Assembly: GCA_018417955.1 (NCBI GenBank)
Contig: JACTVC010000046.1
Span: forward strand, 124,001-188,000
Source of the DNA: Laccaria trichodermophora
Taxonomy: Eukaryota > Basidiomycota > Agaricomycetes > Agaricales > Hydnangiaceae
Direction of reading: 5' to 3'
Length of the DNA stretch: 64,000 bases
The notes beneath the pieces were generated by a model. That model did not search any database, had not been told where the DNA came from, and saw only the letters and a program-made list of their open reading frames with translations. The translations under genes were made by a program, and so were the position numbers. This document shows positions 40,704 to 52,018 of the stretch, piece after piece (within the stretch, counting starts at the first letter, position 1; each line of letters begins with the position of its first letter).

Positions 40704-42249
40704 ATCTACTGCCTACTACACTAAAACCCACCGAGTACATGTCTTAATTGATTAATCACAATAAATGTCAGTTTAAGAACCCAACGATTCATGCATTTAA
40801 AACTTGCCTTGCGATAATAAATGGCCTTCATCCACGAACAAACCCACACTGTTAAAGAGAGAGAGAGAGAGAGGAATGAGCATCAAGGGCTCAACCTCGA
40901 GACCGATGAGGGCCGAACTCACGGAATGTTTCAACAAGAATCAATCGAAATGACCGATTGGCGGTTGCAGGGTAGGCAATGGTGGTGGAGAAGTGTGGTC
41001 CATGACATGGCTGCCAGAGGCGATCTCGTCCGCGCTCAAGCGTACGCGAGTGAAGGTGCATGTGAAACCTTCAAAAGCGAGTGAAAATTAGAAAGCTGAA
41101 GAGGATCAACAGAAGATCTACTCACGTATATATAAAATTCGCCGCAGAGAGCGGTCGAGGAAGCCGAGGCGAGGAGCAATTGCGGCAGTCAAGCGAGCTT
41201 GAAGGGAGGAGCTGTTGCAGCCGCCAAGCGATCGCATGACCTGAGGTGAATCGATGACTTCGAAAACCCGTTGAAGCCTGTCAGAGCCTGCTGGGAAGTC
41301 GGCAGCGACTTGCTCGCTGGCACTCGGATAAACCAAAGCGTCAGACGAGTCGAGCAGGATGCAGTCCAGCAAACTTCGCAAGTGAACTCGCGGATTGCAG
41401 ACTGGTCCTCCCACCAGAGAACTGGGGGGTGCTGAGACGACGCCAGTAGGATGCAACAGACCGGATACGGGTGACGGGGTGCACGCGGGCCTGGGAGAAG
41501 TCGGGGAGGCCAAAGGGACGAGTGACCAAAGCGCACGCGAAACCTGCAAAACGGAGTGGGAGGTCAGAAAGTTGGACAAGGATCAAAAGAAGATCCACTC
41601 ACCTCTATACGAAACAGACAGCGCAGAGGAAGGTCGAGGGGATGCCTGCCAAACAAGCAACAAACGACCGAAATCGCGAAGAAAGGCACCTCGAGGCAGA
41701 TGCAGGTGATAACGACGGAAAAGCCATAGGCACGACAGGGGCAGAGTGTTTCCCCCCAGGCGGCGAGGACGTGGAAAGTGAGGGGAACGCGGGCGAAGCG
41801 ACGCCCACGTCAACGGCGGAGACTGAGACACAGAGAGCGTTGAGGGAAGAGGCGAGGGAAGGAAAGAACAAGGGGACGCGTCTTCTTTGGGCGCACAAAG
41901 GTGAGGGCAGGGAAGCACGTGTGCACGTTGATAAGATGTGATCAATGTGATGGCATCAAAGGGTCCGAAAGGGTCCGAGGAACGATCCTGAAAGTCTCAG
42001 GGTTTCCCCTAGATGAGAGCAGATCGCTCCCACGAGCCCAAATGGGGGCGAATCCTCTTAAATTCGTGCAGATAAGTGTGGTTTTCTGGGACAAAACTCC
42101 ATGCCAGAACATTTATTTTGCGCAGCGACAGCAACGTCGGAAAAGTTGAACTTTATCTAACATAGTCCGGAAACGGAAAACAAAGGCGTAACGCTTGCAT
42201 AACGCAGTGACTACTAGCGGGCATAGTCACGCAGTGCTTGAGTGTATGC
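40704..42249. other. Accessory stretch with a tandemly duplicated segment
   Basis: No gene can be named with confidence. 41050-41165 and 41515-41645 are diverged copies of one segment, each holding, on the minus strand, a GTGAGT donor, GATCTTCT, and an AAG or CAG acceptor followed by GTTTC. A minus-strand spliced transcript in about 41118-41945 is possible, but the Pro/Ser/Arg-rich translations look like random GC-rich sequence. A GA dinucleotide run lies at 40857-40873. Confidence 0.4.
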
Positions 42250-44223
42250 ATGACCATGTCTACCACTCTCCGTCTTCGTTGTCTCATAGAAGGCGATCTT
42301 AACGTCTTCACCGTTACGGCGGAAGGCGATGATGATGTTAGCGTCTTGAAGGTTAAAATAAAAGAGCAGACTGCAATTACCTTCGAGCGTGTTGAAGCTC
42401 GCTGTCTCGATATATGGAAGGTGAGCGGCACCATCGTATGTGAGACGACATTGCTTCTTACTGCAGCATTAGGTCAACATTGATATCAAGGCTTATTTGA
42501 ACGATGGGCGTTCTCTTGACCACCTCAAACTTGAGCGTGAAGGCATCGAATCGTTAGTACCATGGGAGTCAATCTCGAAATATTGGTCGGGTCAACCGCC
42601 CAAGGGTTTCGTCCATATAATGTTAAAGAGGGTCCCGGATGGTGAGTGTATTGAGGAAGAAACTGTTTACATCATTGTGTACATTCCTTGTGCCCTTCAC
42701 AGTAGTCACACACTCCATTGAAGAAGACCTTGACTACTTGGAGAAACGTCAGTACCCCACTACTTCATAAACGAAGATTTTCATTCGTTTTGTAGGACAT
42801 GCTATATCAGTCCAGAAAGGCATAAACGCTCCCTCACCGTCCTCTGGTGCGAAGCTTCCTGCCTTCAAACACGAACAAAAGACACGGCCAATCATGAACG
42901 GACGTCCAATGGAGAACTGTGAACTCCCTGTTCATCTGTTCCATCCAGCATTTTCTCTCTTCCAGCGCACACTCCTTGATCCTCACATCAACCTGACCGC
43001 AAATGACTATTCCAGAGCGGATAAATATATGCGCTTGTCAGCCGCACTTTACGAGACGGAACCTCTGCGACATGACGCAATTTCGACCTCCTTGTCTGAA
43101 GCTGTTCGGTTTAGTCTAATCCCTGTGGTAAATACGGATGGAACGAAGGCGGATGGCTCGATCGTGGCAACTACTCAGGACAATTATCCCGCGAGCGCGG
43201 GAATTTATGAATTAAAGAATGAGATTGGGGCAGGCAGCTCTGACCCAGCAATTCAGGGATCCTTGTCGTATAGGAAGACGTGGGTCTCAAAAACGGTGCG
43301 TTGCACACCTTAAGTCTTGCCACACTCGGCTAATTATCCAGCAGCTTGACCCTATACGTCGCGCTTCCTGCTGTCCATCTTTCATTATCTCCATCGCAGG
43401 GCCATGGATGTGTATAGCCGGGGCTATCTTCATTGAAAACGTCGTGGTTCAAAAATTGACAGATTATGTCTGGACGGGCGGTAATCCTTATGACGACAGA
43501 GAGCTAGAGTCCGTTGCACGCCTGTTCAAGGCGCTGTCAGTGGGTCTGCAAGACCTCAAAACGTTTTACGGCAACCTGTCTGCTGCTCCTGATCGTCATG
43601 TCGAAATCGAACGCTTGTTCCCCTTTACCCGTTCTTACCTTGATTCGCAGGGTCAGGAAGTTGATTTCCGATATATCAGACGACTCGGCATGACCAAAGC
43701 TGTATATTTAGCAGCGACCCCTGATGGTCGTCAGCTTATTGTCAAATTTGTCCAGCGCTACCATTCCGGCGCGCATCGTCTTCTCGCGTCCCATAATTTG
43801 GCTCCGATGCTTCATTATTCGAGTCTGGACAATGCCAAATCAAACACAACGGGGGGCCCGGGTGTGGTGGTAATGGATTTCGTGGATGGGTTGGATGCCT
43901 ACGTGCTGTATTCGAAGACACCGCTTCCCGACCCTATCTATGATAAAGTCAAGCAAGCCATCAGCATCCTCCACACAGAGTCGATTGTTTTTGGTGACCT
44001 CCGACTACCCAACATTTTGATCACAGAAAAAGAGACGCCGATGCTCGTTGATTTCGATTGGTGTGGACAACACGGGATCGACAGATATCCTCCAAGCCTC
44101 AACGACTCATCTTCGATTGGTTGGCATGAAGGAGCCGTGCGGAATGGCATTATGTACATGGAGCATGATACCTTTATGCTCGAGGAGATGCAACTAGGTC
44201 ATTCCATGCAATGGTCGCCCTGA
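42250..44223 (+). CDS. Crinkler (CRN)-type protein with kinase-like domain
   Basis: Five exons: 42250-42420, 42473-42641, 42703-42747, 42796-43295, 43342-44223, giving about 588 residues. The header (LRCLIEGDLNVFTVTAEGDD to CLDIWKV) is the ubiquitin-like Crinkler N-terminal domain; its WKV end coincides with the first intron. A linker with ISKYWSGQPPKGFVHIML follows, then a middle domain (MENCELPVHLFHPAFSLF, GGNPYDDRELESVARLF). The C-terminal kinase-like fold has QLIVKFVQRY (Lys), VVMDFVDG (hinge), FGDLRLPNILI (catalytic loop Asp and Asn, His-Arg replaced by Phe-Gly) and VDFDWCG (metal Asp). No signal peptide. Crinklers act inside host or rival cells in oomycetes; in fungi the role is open. 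The Met at 42256 is an alternative start. Confidence 0.85.
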
Positions 44224-44713
44224 TATTGCCCGACTCTTCTAATTGGCTCCCTATGGCTATTTTTTCTCGCTTGTTTAATATTAACCACTTGCTCGTAGAG
44301 TTACTAATGACATCTTCACATTGCTGAAAAGAGCGGGCTTGACAACCAAATTGCAGCAGGAAAATTGGAGACTCTTTAAAGCACTTTAGCGCTGTTGTAT
44401 ACATATATATGAATGTCATATTTGGAGATATGTGGCTACCTGTTGCAAAAGATTGTCTGTAATTGGAATATGAAACGTTGACAAAAAATATATGCTAGTT
44501 TGTGCGTAGCACGGGTCACAGGCTCGTATATATGAATCCTAGATTGTTTTCTGACAACAAATTTTGATACGAGAAAGTATCTTGAGGAACGACATGTCCG
44601 GACTATAGCATTGTGAACTTTATGTATGTATTGTACAGAAAATAAACATATATGTCACACTAATAATTGTTGTTGAGATAGAGGTCGTCATTAGAGAAGG
44701 TATTAAGACTATG
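44224..44713. other. Intergenic, 3' flank of the Crinkler gene and of pacC
   Basis: The first ~180 bp are homologous to the flank of the other Crinkler copy (9950-10141, inverted). The rest is AT-rich with many ATATAT/TATGTA words and likely contains the pacC 3' UTR. Confidence 0.5.
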
Positions 44714-47010
44714 TTACGCAGCAGCCATCTCAATATCTCTGGGGCCTTCGAGGATGCGATTTTTTGCTTGAGAGAAAGCAGAATGTTGTTTCTTGTAGTC
44801 ATGATTGATGGTGACGAGTAGATTCAGAATAAGTTCCGCATGTCGCTCGCGCTCTTCGTCTGAGATGCGATTCTGGAGCTCGATCTTGCCCAGCTCCTTG
44901 GGAAGTTCTTCCGAGTCTGGCGACCTGCCAGGGCCCAAAATGGGGGAGGCAATTGAGCGAAGACTTGGGAGGACATTCGTCTGTAGGCGAGGGGAGGAGT
45001 GGGTTGAGCTGGGAGTTGATTCCCGTGACGACGACGGTGAGGGCGAACGATACATGCGATTCAAAGGAGGAAGCTTGTACTGAATATCCCCTGATGTCAA
45101 GAGAGGATAGAGTGGGCTCGGCCTTGATATCGAAGAAGAGGAGAGTTTCGCGGGAAAGCCTCGATGAGCAGGGAACGATACTTTGGGCTCTACGGGCTCT
45201 GGTCTGCTGGCTGCCGTCTGAACGGCACCAGGGTCGCTCTTCAAAGGTATGATAGGGCGCATGGCCTTGGACATGTATTCGGGCGGAGCGAGGTGAGCAA
45301 CTGGAGGAGCCCCCCTGGAAGTGCGCAGGTAGTCAAAGGTATCCGACATTTGGAGAGGGACTTGTGGAGGGGTAGTTGTAGCGGGGGTAGATACATTGGA
45401 TTGCGGAGAGCCGTTGTCGAGAGGTGGGGTGGGATGGTGGTAATGCTGATTGGCGAAAGAGTTTGGCGACGATGCGTACTTGGCCGAGGGGCGGCGACCA
45501 TGCTGAGGACCGTAATCGCTGGTTGGAGAGTAGTTGATGGAGGAATCGTTCATAGACGAGTACATGTTGGTGTAGTGTCCACCTTGAACAGATGGGTGGC
45601 TGGATCTGGAACTATGATAAGTGCTTGGGGCGAATTGCTGGGAAGAGCTGTTCGAGTAGTGATCATAATTCGTAGGCACCGGAAGGCCAGGCATCCCGGC
45701 AAGACCAAGTTGACTCAAGTTGGCAGCGTCGAAATAAGCGTCTGTGGGGAGGTTTGGACTGGGCACTGGCTGATGCCGAGTCCCACCAGAAACATCGCGG
45801 CCGAGGGTGACGAGGAACTCGTTTACGGCTGCGAGCTCCTCTGGGGTGCGGATGTCCAAGGAGACGGAGCGCGGGTTGAAAGATGTGTTGTAGTTTCCAC
45901 CCGAGTTGCCATGCTGGTGGTAGACGAGATTATTCAGACGTTCTGCCATTCCTGCAAGGGACGGTTAGAATTTCACGACGAGCAGGGGCGGAGAGAAACT
46001 CACGCGGATCATAGGCAGGATTGACACGTCTCTTTTTCATGTCCGTGAAAAAGTCATCGACGCTATAGTCGTGCGAACGCTTCGAGCCAATCGGTATTGA
46101 TACATCTTCGGGTCTCAAAACTTCCCAGGAGGGAAGAGATTGGTTATCCATGAACATGTCGTGTGGTGGATGACCATGAGCATGGGCAGAGGAGTGGCCT
46201 AATTCTGGAGAAGGTGTCGGTAAGAGACCAAAAGGAGATCCTGTTAGTAAAAGTTCAGCGCCAAGGCGATGGCCGGAGGGAGACGCAGAGACTAACCATC
46301 AGACTCGGACGAAGAGTGGGACTTGGAGCGAGAGGCGGGCATTCTGTGAGGTTGGCTGCTGGAGGCGGGTTTAGATGACGATTTTACATCGGATGCACGA
46401 GTGGCAGATTCGCCGCGAACGCGAGAAACGTAGGCGGGATCAACGACGGTGATGGCCTTGGAATGCTTGTGCTGTTGATGATGCTCCTCTGTGTGAATTT
46501 TCTCATGTTTCTTTAAATCCTGGGGACGCTTGAAAGACTTTTTGCAAATCTTATCGAGATTATGTGAGATTCAGGGTAACGGAGGGAAGGTAAAATCGAC
46601 TAACTTCGCAAACGTGGGGCTTGAGCGGTGTATGGACTATCACAAAGGGTCAATATAGATGGGATGATAATAGAAAATAAAGCGAACGAACCCCTCAGAT
46701 GACTAGTGATATGGTCGCGCTTTGCGCAGGATGTTCCGCAGTCTTTCCACTTGCAGGTAAGACAGAGATTGTTTGTGCTCTTTCTTCCGATGTGATCGTT
46801 ACAGAGATGGTTATAGAGTGTTTCTGGGTCGACAAAGGACTGCGTACAGTCCTGCCAGAGACATCTATGAGACTCTGTGGGAGGCGGGGCTGAAGGGGTA
46901 GAATTGTTGGGGCTGTCTGGTGGAGCGGATGGGGAAGCTGAAGGGGAAGGGGGAAGAGTGGTGGGCATTGTGAAGCGGGGCAAGAAATATGCGCAATCCG
47001 TAGTGATCAT
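44714..47010 (-). CDS. pacC: PacC/Rim101 pH-response transcription factor
   Basis: C2H2 zinc-finger regulator of ambient-pH genes, activated by Rim13-type proteolysis. Fingers are [40 protein letters not shown] and [20 protein letters not shown]; introns split the second and third. Downstream are Ser/Pro/His-rich disordered segments, a nuclear-signal-like [20 protein letters not shown], and [20 protein letters not shown]. The C-terminus includes [20 protein letters not shown] and [20 protein letters not shown] and stops at 44714. Start at 47010 is the longest in-frame Met; 46968 ([10 protein letters not shown]) is equally possible. The short upstream region holds nine copies of the PacC target GCCAAG, so strong autoregulation is likely. 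Confidence 0.93.
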
Positions 47011-47040
47011 GTTTTAAACTGTTTTAAATCTCTAAAAAGT

Positions 47041-47179
47041 GCCAAGTATACCCAAGCTTGGCAAGGATAACAGCCGAGCTTGGCAAGAACAAACAGCCAA
47101 GCCGAAATGCCAAGCAATTTACAAGCAAAGCCAAGCACAATAATGCCAAGCACAGTAAATGCCAAGACTATATGCCAAG
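47041..47179. promoter_or_regulatory. Nine PacC binding sites upstream of pacC
   Basis: The PacC consensus GCCARG occurs as GCCAAG at 47041-47046, 47096-47101, 47109-47114, 47130-47135, 47145-47150, 47161-47166 and 47174-47179 on the plus strand, and as its complement at 47057-47062 and 47079-47084. That is nine sites in 139 bp; about 0.07 is expected by chance. The block ends 13 bp from the stop of the myosin light chain gene, so it can serve only pacC. Confidence 0.85.
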
Positions 47180-47191
47180 CCATCACATGAC

Positions 47192-47852
47192 TCACTCCGC
47201 GCCGTTCACTCTTACAACCTTGACCCACTCCCGATAGTTAAAGTTTCCTTGTCTGTCCGTAAACGGTCCTTTGAGAAATCTGTCCATCTGATCACAGTCA
47301 ATACTCCAAAATGTCACACTACCCACACATTTCTTACCTCGTGCACCTCCATTCTATCCCCAACCTCACTCAACCACTTCTTCATCTCTTCGACTTTCAC
47401 AACTCCCGTGTCGTCCTCGTCAAATGACTCGAACGCTTCTACAAGCTCCGCCTCCGTGTCAAATTCAAACAATCGCTCACTCATCATCGTCAGAAACATC
47501 GTAAAGTTGATCCCTCGTCCGTCCTCGGAAGAGGTTGACTTGTTGTGGCTTCCAGGTCGTGCACTTAGAAGATCATCCATCATCCTCTTCGAAGGCGAGA
47601 TCCCTGACATGCGCATGAAATCTCCACCATTCTCGGAACATACCCAGGCTCACCTAGACTCGTAAAGATCTCCTTCAAATCACACTCATTCACCCATCCG
47701 TCTTTGTCGTGGTCGATCAACTGAAATGCTTCCTTGAACTGCTGTACCTGCGATGCTTGGAACAGCGAGAACACTCCAGATGGCTCGCGTCGTGCACGCG
47801 ACTTTTGACCTTGTGTCGCCGTTGGTGAGAGGTAGTCTGGGTACTTTGACAT
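47192..47852 (-). CDS. Myosin regulatory light chain (EF-hand)
   Basis: Light chain of type-II myosin, acting in the cytokinetic ring. From ATG at 47852: QASQVQQFKEAFQLIDHDKD with the first EF-hand loop DHDKDGWVNECD, then ISPSKRMMDDLLSARPGSHN, NFTMFLTMMSERLFEFDTEA, a second hand-like loop (ESFDEDDTGVVKVEEMKKWL) and a C-terminal pair MDRFLKGPFTDRQGNFNYRE / WVKVVRVNGAE, stop at 47192. Introns after FTSLG and after MEVHE. Only the first loop keeps a full Ca-binding set (D-x-D-x-D-G), as in regulatory light chains. No typical N-terminal phosphorylation motif beyond RREPSGVFS, which resembles the RLC RATSNVFA site. Confidence 0.87.
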
Positions 47853-47946
47853 TGCGACAGTGAACGATCCAAGTTGCCCTGTTTAAACCAACTTTGTGGC
47901 TGTGCCTTTCACGTCCCCTCATTCTATTTTAAAACTCGTAGTATTT

Positions 47947-48922
47947 TTACGCCTTTCTCGAGTACTGTCTCCACATCAGATAAAGTACGAATCCTCGAGG
48001 TAACCATTTAAAGATGTAAAATAACCATGTATGTCCACCTATCGACAAATATCTCGGCGGTAACTTTTGAAGCGCTTTCGAGACTACTTGTTTTGCAAAG
48101 ACATCACTTGGCATGGATTGTGGGCCTTGGCTCGCATGAATTCGCTGCATGATGTTGGGGAGGTAGTCCGAGTATAGGGTATCAGGTGACAGCGTAAACC
48201 GAGAAGCTCCGTTTGATGAGATGTTTGACCTCACAGCACCTGGAGCAACGTGAAGCACCAATATATTAAACGGCTTGCACTCCATAGACAGCACTTCGCT
48301 GATGCTTTGTACAGCCGCCTTGGAAGCGCAATAAATACCGTTCCAAGGTGTAGAACTGCGGCAGTAGTTGAAGACCAGGAGGTATCGGAAAATTGACGGA
48401 CTTACGTCTCTCCGACTACAGACCCAATGTTGACGATCAGTCCGCTGCGTCGTTTAGCCATGATGGGGACAACTGCTTTGCAGACCCGTAGAATAGCGTA
48501 GGTGTTGGTGTCAAACACCTCTTTGACGTATTCTATCGGCTGTTCCACGATGGGACCTGTTCAAACGTGAGTGAAGTACGGAGGCCAAGATAAGGAGACC
48601 AAGAACCTGCACTAATCAACCCTGCGTTGTTCACAACGACGTCAATCTTCCCCTCCACCTCTATGATGTGGTTGAGCACGCTCTGTACACTCTCGTCGCT
48701 CGTAACGTCAAGGGCGAGCTTCTGAACCGAGGAGTCATCGAAATCGGCAATAGTTTCCACTCTGCGAGAGGTTGCGTAGACTTTGCATCCTTGGCGTGCA
48801 AATTCTTCACACCTAGTTAGATTAGCGGTCAAAGTTCGCCAGAGATTAACCGTTTAGGAGACTCACAGAGCGTAGCCTATCCCACCTGTGGTACAACCCG
48901 TCACCAGAACAACTCGAGTCAT
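47947..48922 (-). CDS. Short-chain dehydrogenase, AYR1-like 1-acyl-DHAP reductase
   Basis: Probably reduces 1-acyl-dihydroxyacetone phosphate with NADPH in ether- and phospholipid synthesis at ER/lipid droplets. From ATG at 48922: VVLVTGCTTGGIGYA (TGxxxGxG), CEEFARQGCKVYATSRR, LALDVTSDESVQ, DVVVNNAGLISAG (NNAG), VCKAVVPIMAKRRSGLIVNI, WNGIYCASKAAVQSISEVLS (catalytic Tyr and Lys) and VAPGAVRSNISSNG. The C-terminus has a hydrophobic hairpin (WLFYIFKWLPRGFVLYLMW) like that which anchors Ayr1. Three to four introns. Confidence 0.87.
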
Positions 48923-49222
48923 TGGACTATAAAGCGTGGAAACGTATCAACGTAACGGTAGACGTGTTGATGATGGTACTTACACAGTCTAATACCGTCT
49001 TGTTACCCGACATCGCTAGGCTGCAGGCCGCTGCACGGAGTCTGGAAAGGAATAACCGACGCTTAACCGTTTCTTGGCGTTCCTGGACAAAATGATGACG
49101 GGTACCTGGCCGTTTAGTGATCGGTGCCCAGTCCGCAGTTTTGCTTGAACACTTACAACTGCAATTTGTCTACGTGAATTATTCACCACCTTTCCACTCC
49201 TTCACCCATCTCTCGCTTCTAG
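48923..49222. other. Divergent intergenic region (AYR1-like / PLC-like)
   Basis: 300 bp holding both promoters; nothing specific seen. Confidence 0.4.
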
Positions 49223-50702
49223 ATGAAGCTGCCTCACCTCTTCCTGGCTTTCTCGGTGGCGTACTTCGTTCGAGCGCACCCTTCAGCTCCCGACGCCAAC
49301 GTTCTCCTTTCGCCTAGGGCAACTACATGCAACGGTCATGCAGAATTCTGCGATAGAACTTTTGGCAACGTTACCTTTGTCGGCGCGCACGACTCTTACG
49401 CGATAGGAGTCAACAACCGTAGGCTTCTAAATTGTCTCACCCGTTCTTCTTCTCAGTGTTCTCCATCAGTGGCCGTTAACCAGGATCAAAGCAGTATGTT
49501 TAACTCGACCCGTCACTCTTACACAACTCTGAGGATGCAACGCAGTAACCCAACAATTGAACGATGGGATTCGCATGCTTCAAATGCAAGCCCACAACCA
49601 AAGTAGTGTCATACGCCTTTGCCACACTTCTTGCGTTTGTTCTTTTTATGGTCATCTCGCGTTGATCTGAACCATTTATTTCTGTAGAGTTTGCTCGATG
49701 GCGGTACATTAGAGGATTACCTGAAAACAGGCGAGTTTGATTGTCCACACCATTTTCCTTCGTTGACCAAGTTTCGTCATGTCAGTCAAAACATGGCTTG
49801 TCGCCAATCCCAACGAAGGTAAGCTTTGTTTCTTGGTGTCCGTTGAACCCTCTCACGCTCGCCCAATAGTCTTATCGCTCCTCATTGTGAACATTGACGA
49901 TATGCCTGCGTCGAGTTATGCGCCGGTTTTCGTGGCGGCTGGTCTTGACACCCTTTCTTACGCCCCATCGACATCCCCCATCACGGTATCTGGTTGGCCA
50001 ACTCTTGGGTCCATGATTGATTCTGGTAAACGCCTAGTGACCTTCCTCGACAACGGTGCCGACCTGACGTCTGTTCCATACCTCATCGATGGTGCGCACC
50101 TTCAAACACGCCATCAAGTTTACTGTTTGACCTCGGTGTTTTCCCAGAATTTACAAATATCTGGGAGACGGCTTACGACGTCACTGATCCTGCTTTTGAC
50201 TGCAACGTGAACAGGACTCATGCGACGGATACAAGCGCGCAGATGTATCTCATTAATCACTTTTTGGATAGACTCCTCCTCGGTCAGCCAGTGCCTTATG
50301 TCGACAAAGCGAACGTAACCAATGCAGCGACCGGTGCTGGCTCGCTCGGCGCCCAGGTTACCACTTGTGTTGCAGCCTATGGCCGCCCGCCAAATTTCAT
50401 GCTCGTAGACGTAAGCGACAGTCTACATGATTTCACCACGCGTATATTGACACGATTCGCAGTTCTATGAATACGGAGGTGGCTCTGTTTTCCAAGTCGC
50501 AGCCTCGATAAACGGCGTCACGTACAGTCCCACCACGCCTGTAGCCATACCTGATACTAGTACCGGTACTGCGACCAACTTGGGATCCGTGTCTACATCC
50601 ACATCCACGTCCAGCACCAAATCATCGTCTGCGAAGCAAACGTCAAACCCACTGTCGCTGCTGGCTGGCGGAGTGATTGGACTTTTAATTAGTCTGTCGT
50701 GA
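49223..50702 (+). CDS. Secreted, GPI-anchored PLC-like phosphodiesterase
   Basis: Signal peptide MKLPHLFLAFSVAYFVRAH, then a PI-PLC X-type barrel: CDRTFGNVTFVGAHDSYAIG (catalytic His of strand 1), an intron-split segment containing VNQDQSITQQL, LLDGGTLEDYLKTVKTWL, LSLLIVNIDDMPASSYAPVF and SGKRLVTFLDNGAD. Then comes YLIDEFTNIWETAYDVTDPA and a Cys-rich end (TTCVAAYGRPPNFMLVDFYE). The C-terminus is Ser/Thr-rich (TSTSTSSTKSSSAKQTSNP) with a hydrophobic tail (LSLLAGGVIGLLISLS), the pattern of a GPI-anchored wall protein. Five to six introns. Substrate is unknown; many fungal members lack a complete catalytic set. Confidence 0.85.
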
Positions 50703-50757
50703 ACATTTAGCATTCGTATAATAATATGATACCTATTAAAAGAAACATGTCAACATG

Positions 50758-51898
50758 TCACCGTTTACGCTCCAGCTTCCACTTGTAAACCCTGGGTTTA
50801 TAGTTCGTCTCATCCAACTTTTGACTCGACTTTCGTCGTCTGCCCTTGCGTGCATCGATTTCATCTTGATCCTCCTCCTCATCTTCGTCGTTTTCTCCCT
50901 CAACTTTCTCAACTCCTCGTATCTTCTTGCGTCCACCCTTTCCCATCATAAGACGCTGCATCTCGAATTCTCGTTGAGCGTAACGCAATGACTGGTCTCG
51001 CACTAGCCGTGCCGATAGTTCTTTCAAGAGTCGCTTTTTGCTCTCCCTTGCTAGCGCTTGCGATTCTTGAGCATCCTCATCGTCTTGGGGGGAAGACTCG
51101 ACGACCTCTTTTTTCGATTTTTTCTTTGGGGTAGTCGACGTCCAGCCAAGGTCCTGTTGAACTTCTTCGGACTGAGATGGCTCTTCAATGGTACGTTTTC
51201 TTTTACTACCAAGCTTCTTCGCTAGGAAATACTTCGTCAATGCAACTTTCTGGCATAGTTTTAGAAATACCTTCTTCCGAACTTTCCGCGAATATGATAT
51301 GTCCTGGCCTCCGCCTCTTTCCTCCCGGCCTCTGGGAAAGCATACCAGCGTCCAAGAGTGTCTGGTACTCTTCGTCATCAAGCCCTTCCTCAACTTCATC
51401 GTCACTGGCTCCCGTTGGCTTCAAGAGATCCGCCATCTCCGTTAATTGTGATTTGATTTTATCAATTTTCTGAGAAACGTTAAACAATGTATGAGCAACC
51501 AGGCTGAAGCGCACCTTGAGCCCAACTGATCTCATTGTCCGAACATAATTTTCATCTTGGGTCTTCAATACTTTGACTATATCGGAAGGAAGGGCGACGT
51601 TGCCTCTGTCTTTGATGTGAACACCACCCTAGTGAATTGAGTCAACGAATGTTGAAATTGCAGCATCCTCTATCACCTTTGTCTTCTCCCTTTTCATGGA
51701 GAAATAAAATTCATCTTTATTCCTTTCTGCGGCCTTTTGCTTGAAACGCGTGAGGCGATCCTGCTTGGAGTGATAATCGCGAGCACGCTTGACATAGTCA
51801 GCATGTTTTTCAAGGACGCCAAACTTTGCCCTATGTGCAAGCTGAGAGCGCTCCTTGTGGTTGCGCCTGTGTATTGAATTTCTTAGGGAAGAGGTCAT
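50758..51898 (-). CDS. UTP11: U3 snoRNP protein UTP11
   Basis: SSU-processome component in 18S rRNA maturation. From ATG at 51898: [20 protein letters not shown], then [40 protein letters not shown] and, after an intron, [20 protein letters not shown] and [18 protein letters not shown]. These are the diagnostic Utp11 segments. The second half is Lys/Glu-rich, with a predicted helix ([20 protein letters not shown]) and a basic end ([15 protein letters not shown]). Three introns. Tail-to-tail with the PLC-like gene (55 bp) and head-to-head with the transcription-factor gene (120 bp). Confidence 0.93.
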
Positions 51899-52018
51899 GG
51901 TGAGCACGAGGATAGGAAAGTGTGACGTGACAAGTCACAGAATCGCCGCAAAAAGAAATTGTGTGTCCGAAAAGCGACTCAATTGCCCTTGCATTTGCAC
52001 AATTTCCGCCTTGTCGGT
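51899..52018. promoter_or_regulatory. 120-bp divergent promoter (UTP11 / WRKY-GCM-class factor)
   Basis: Start codons lie 120 bp apart; no distinctive motif seen. Confidence 0.4.

Noticed and set aside
40821..41084. Small plus-strand gene after the recombinase
   Set aside because: The start is a GA-repeat-rich stretch, no homologous domain is visible, and it overlaps the duplicated minus-strand cassette.
45164..46024. 286-codon plus-strand frame
   Set aside because: Lies antisense to the long coding exon of pacC; composition mirrors the His/Ser/Pro-rich sense strand.
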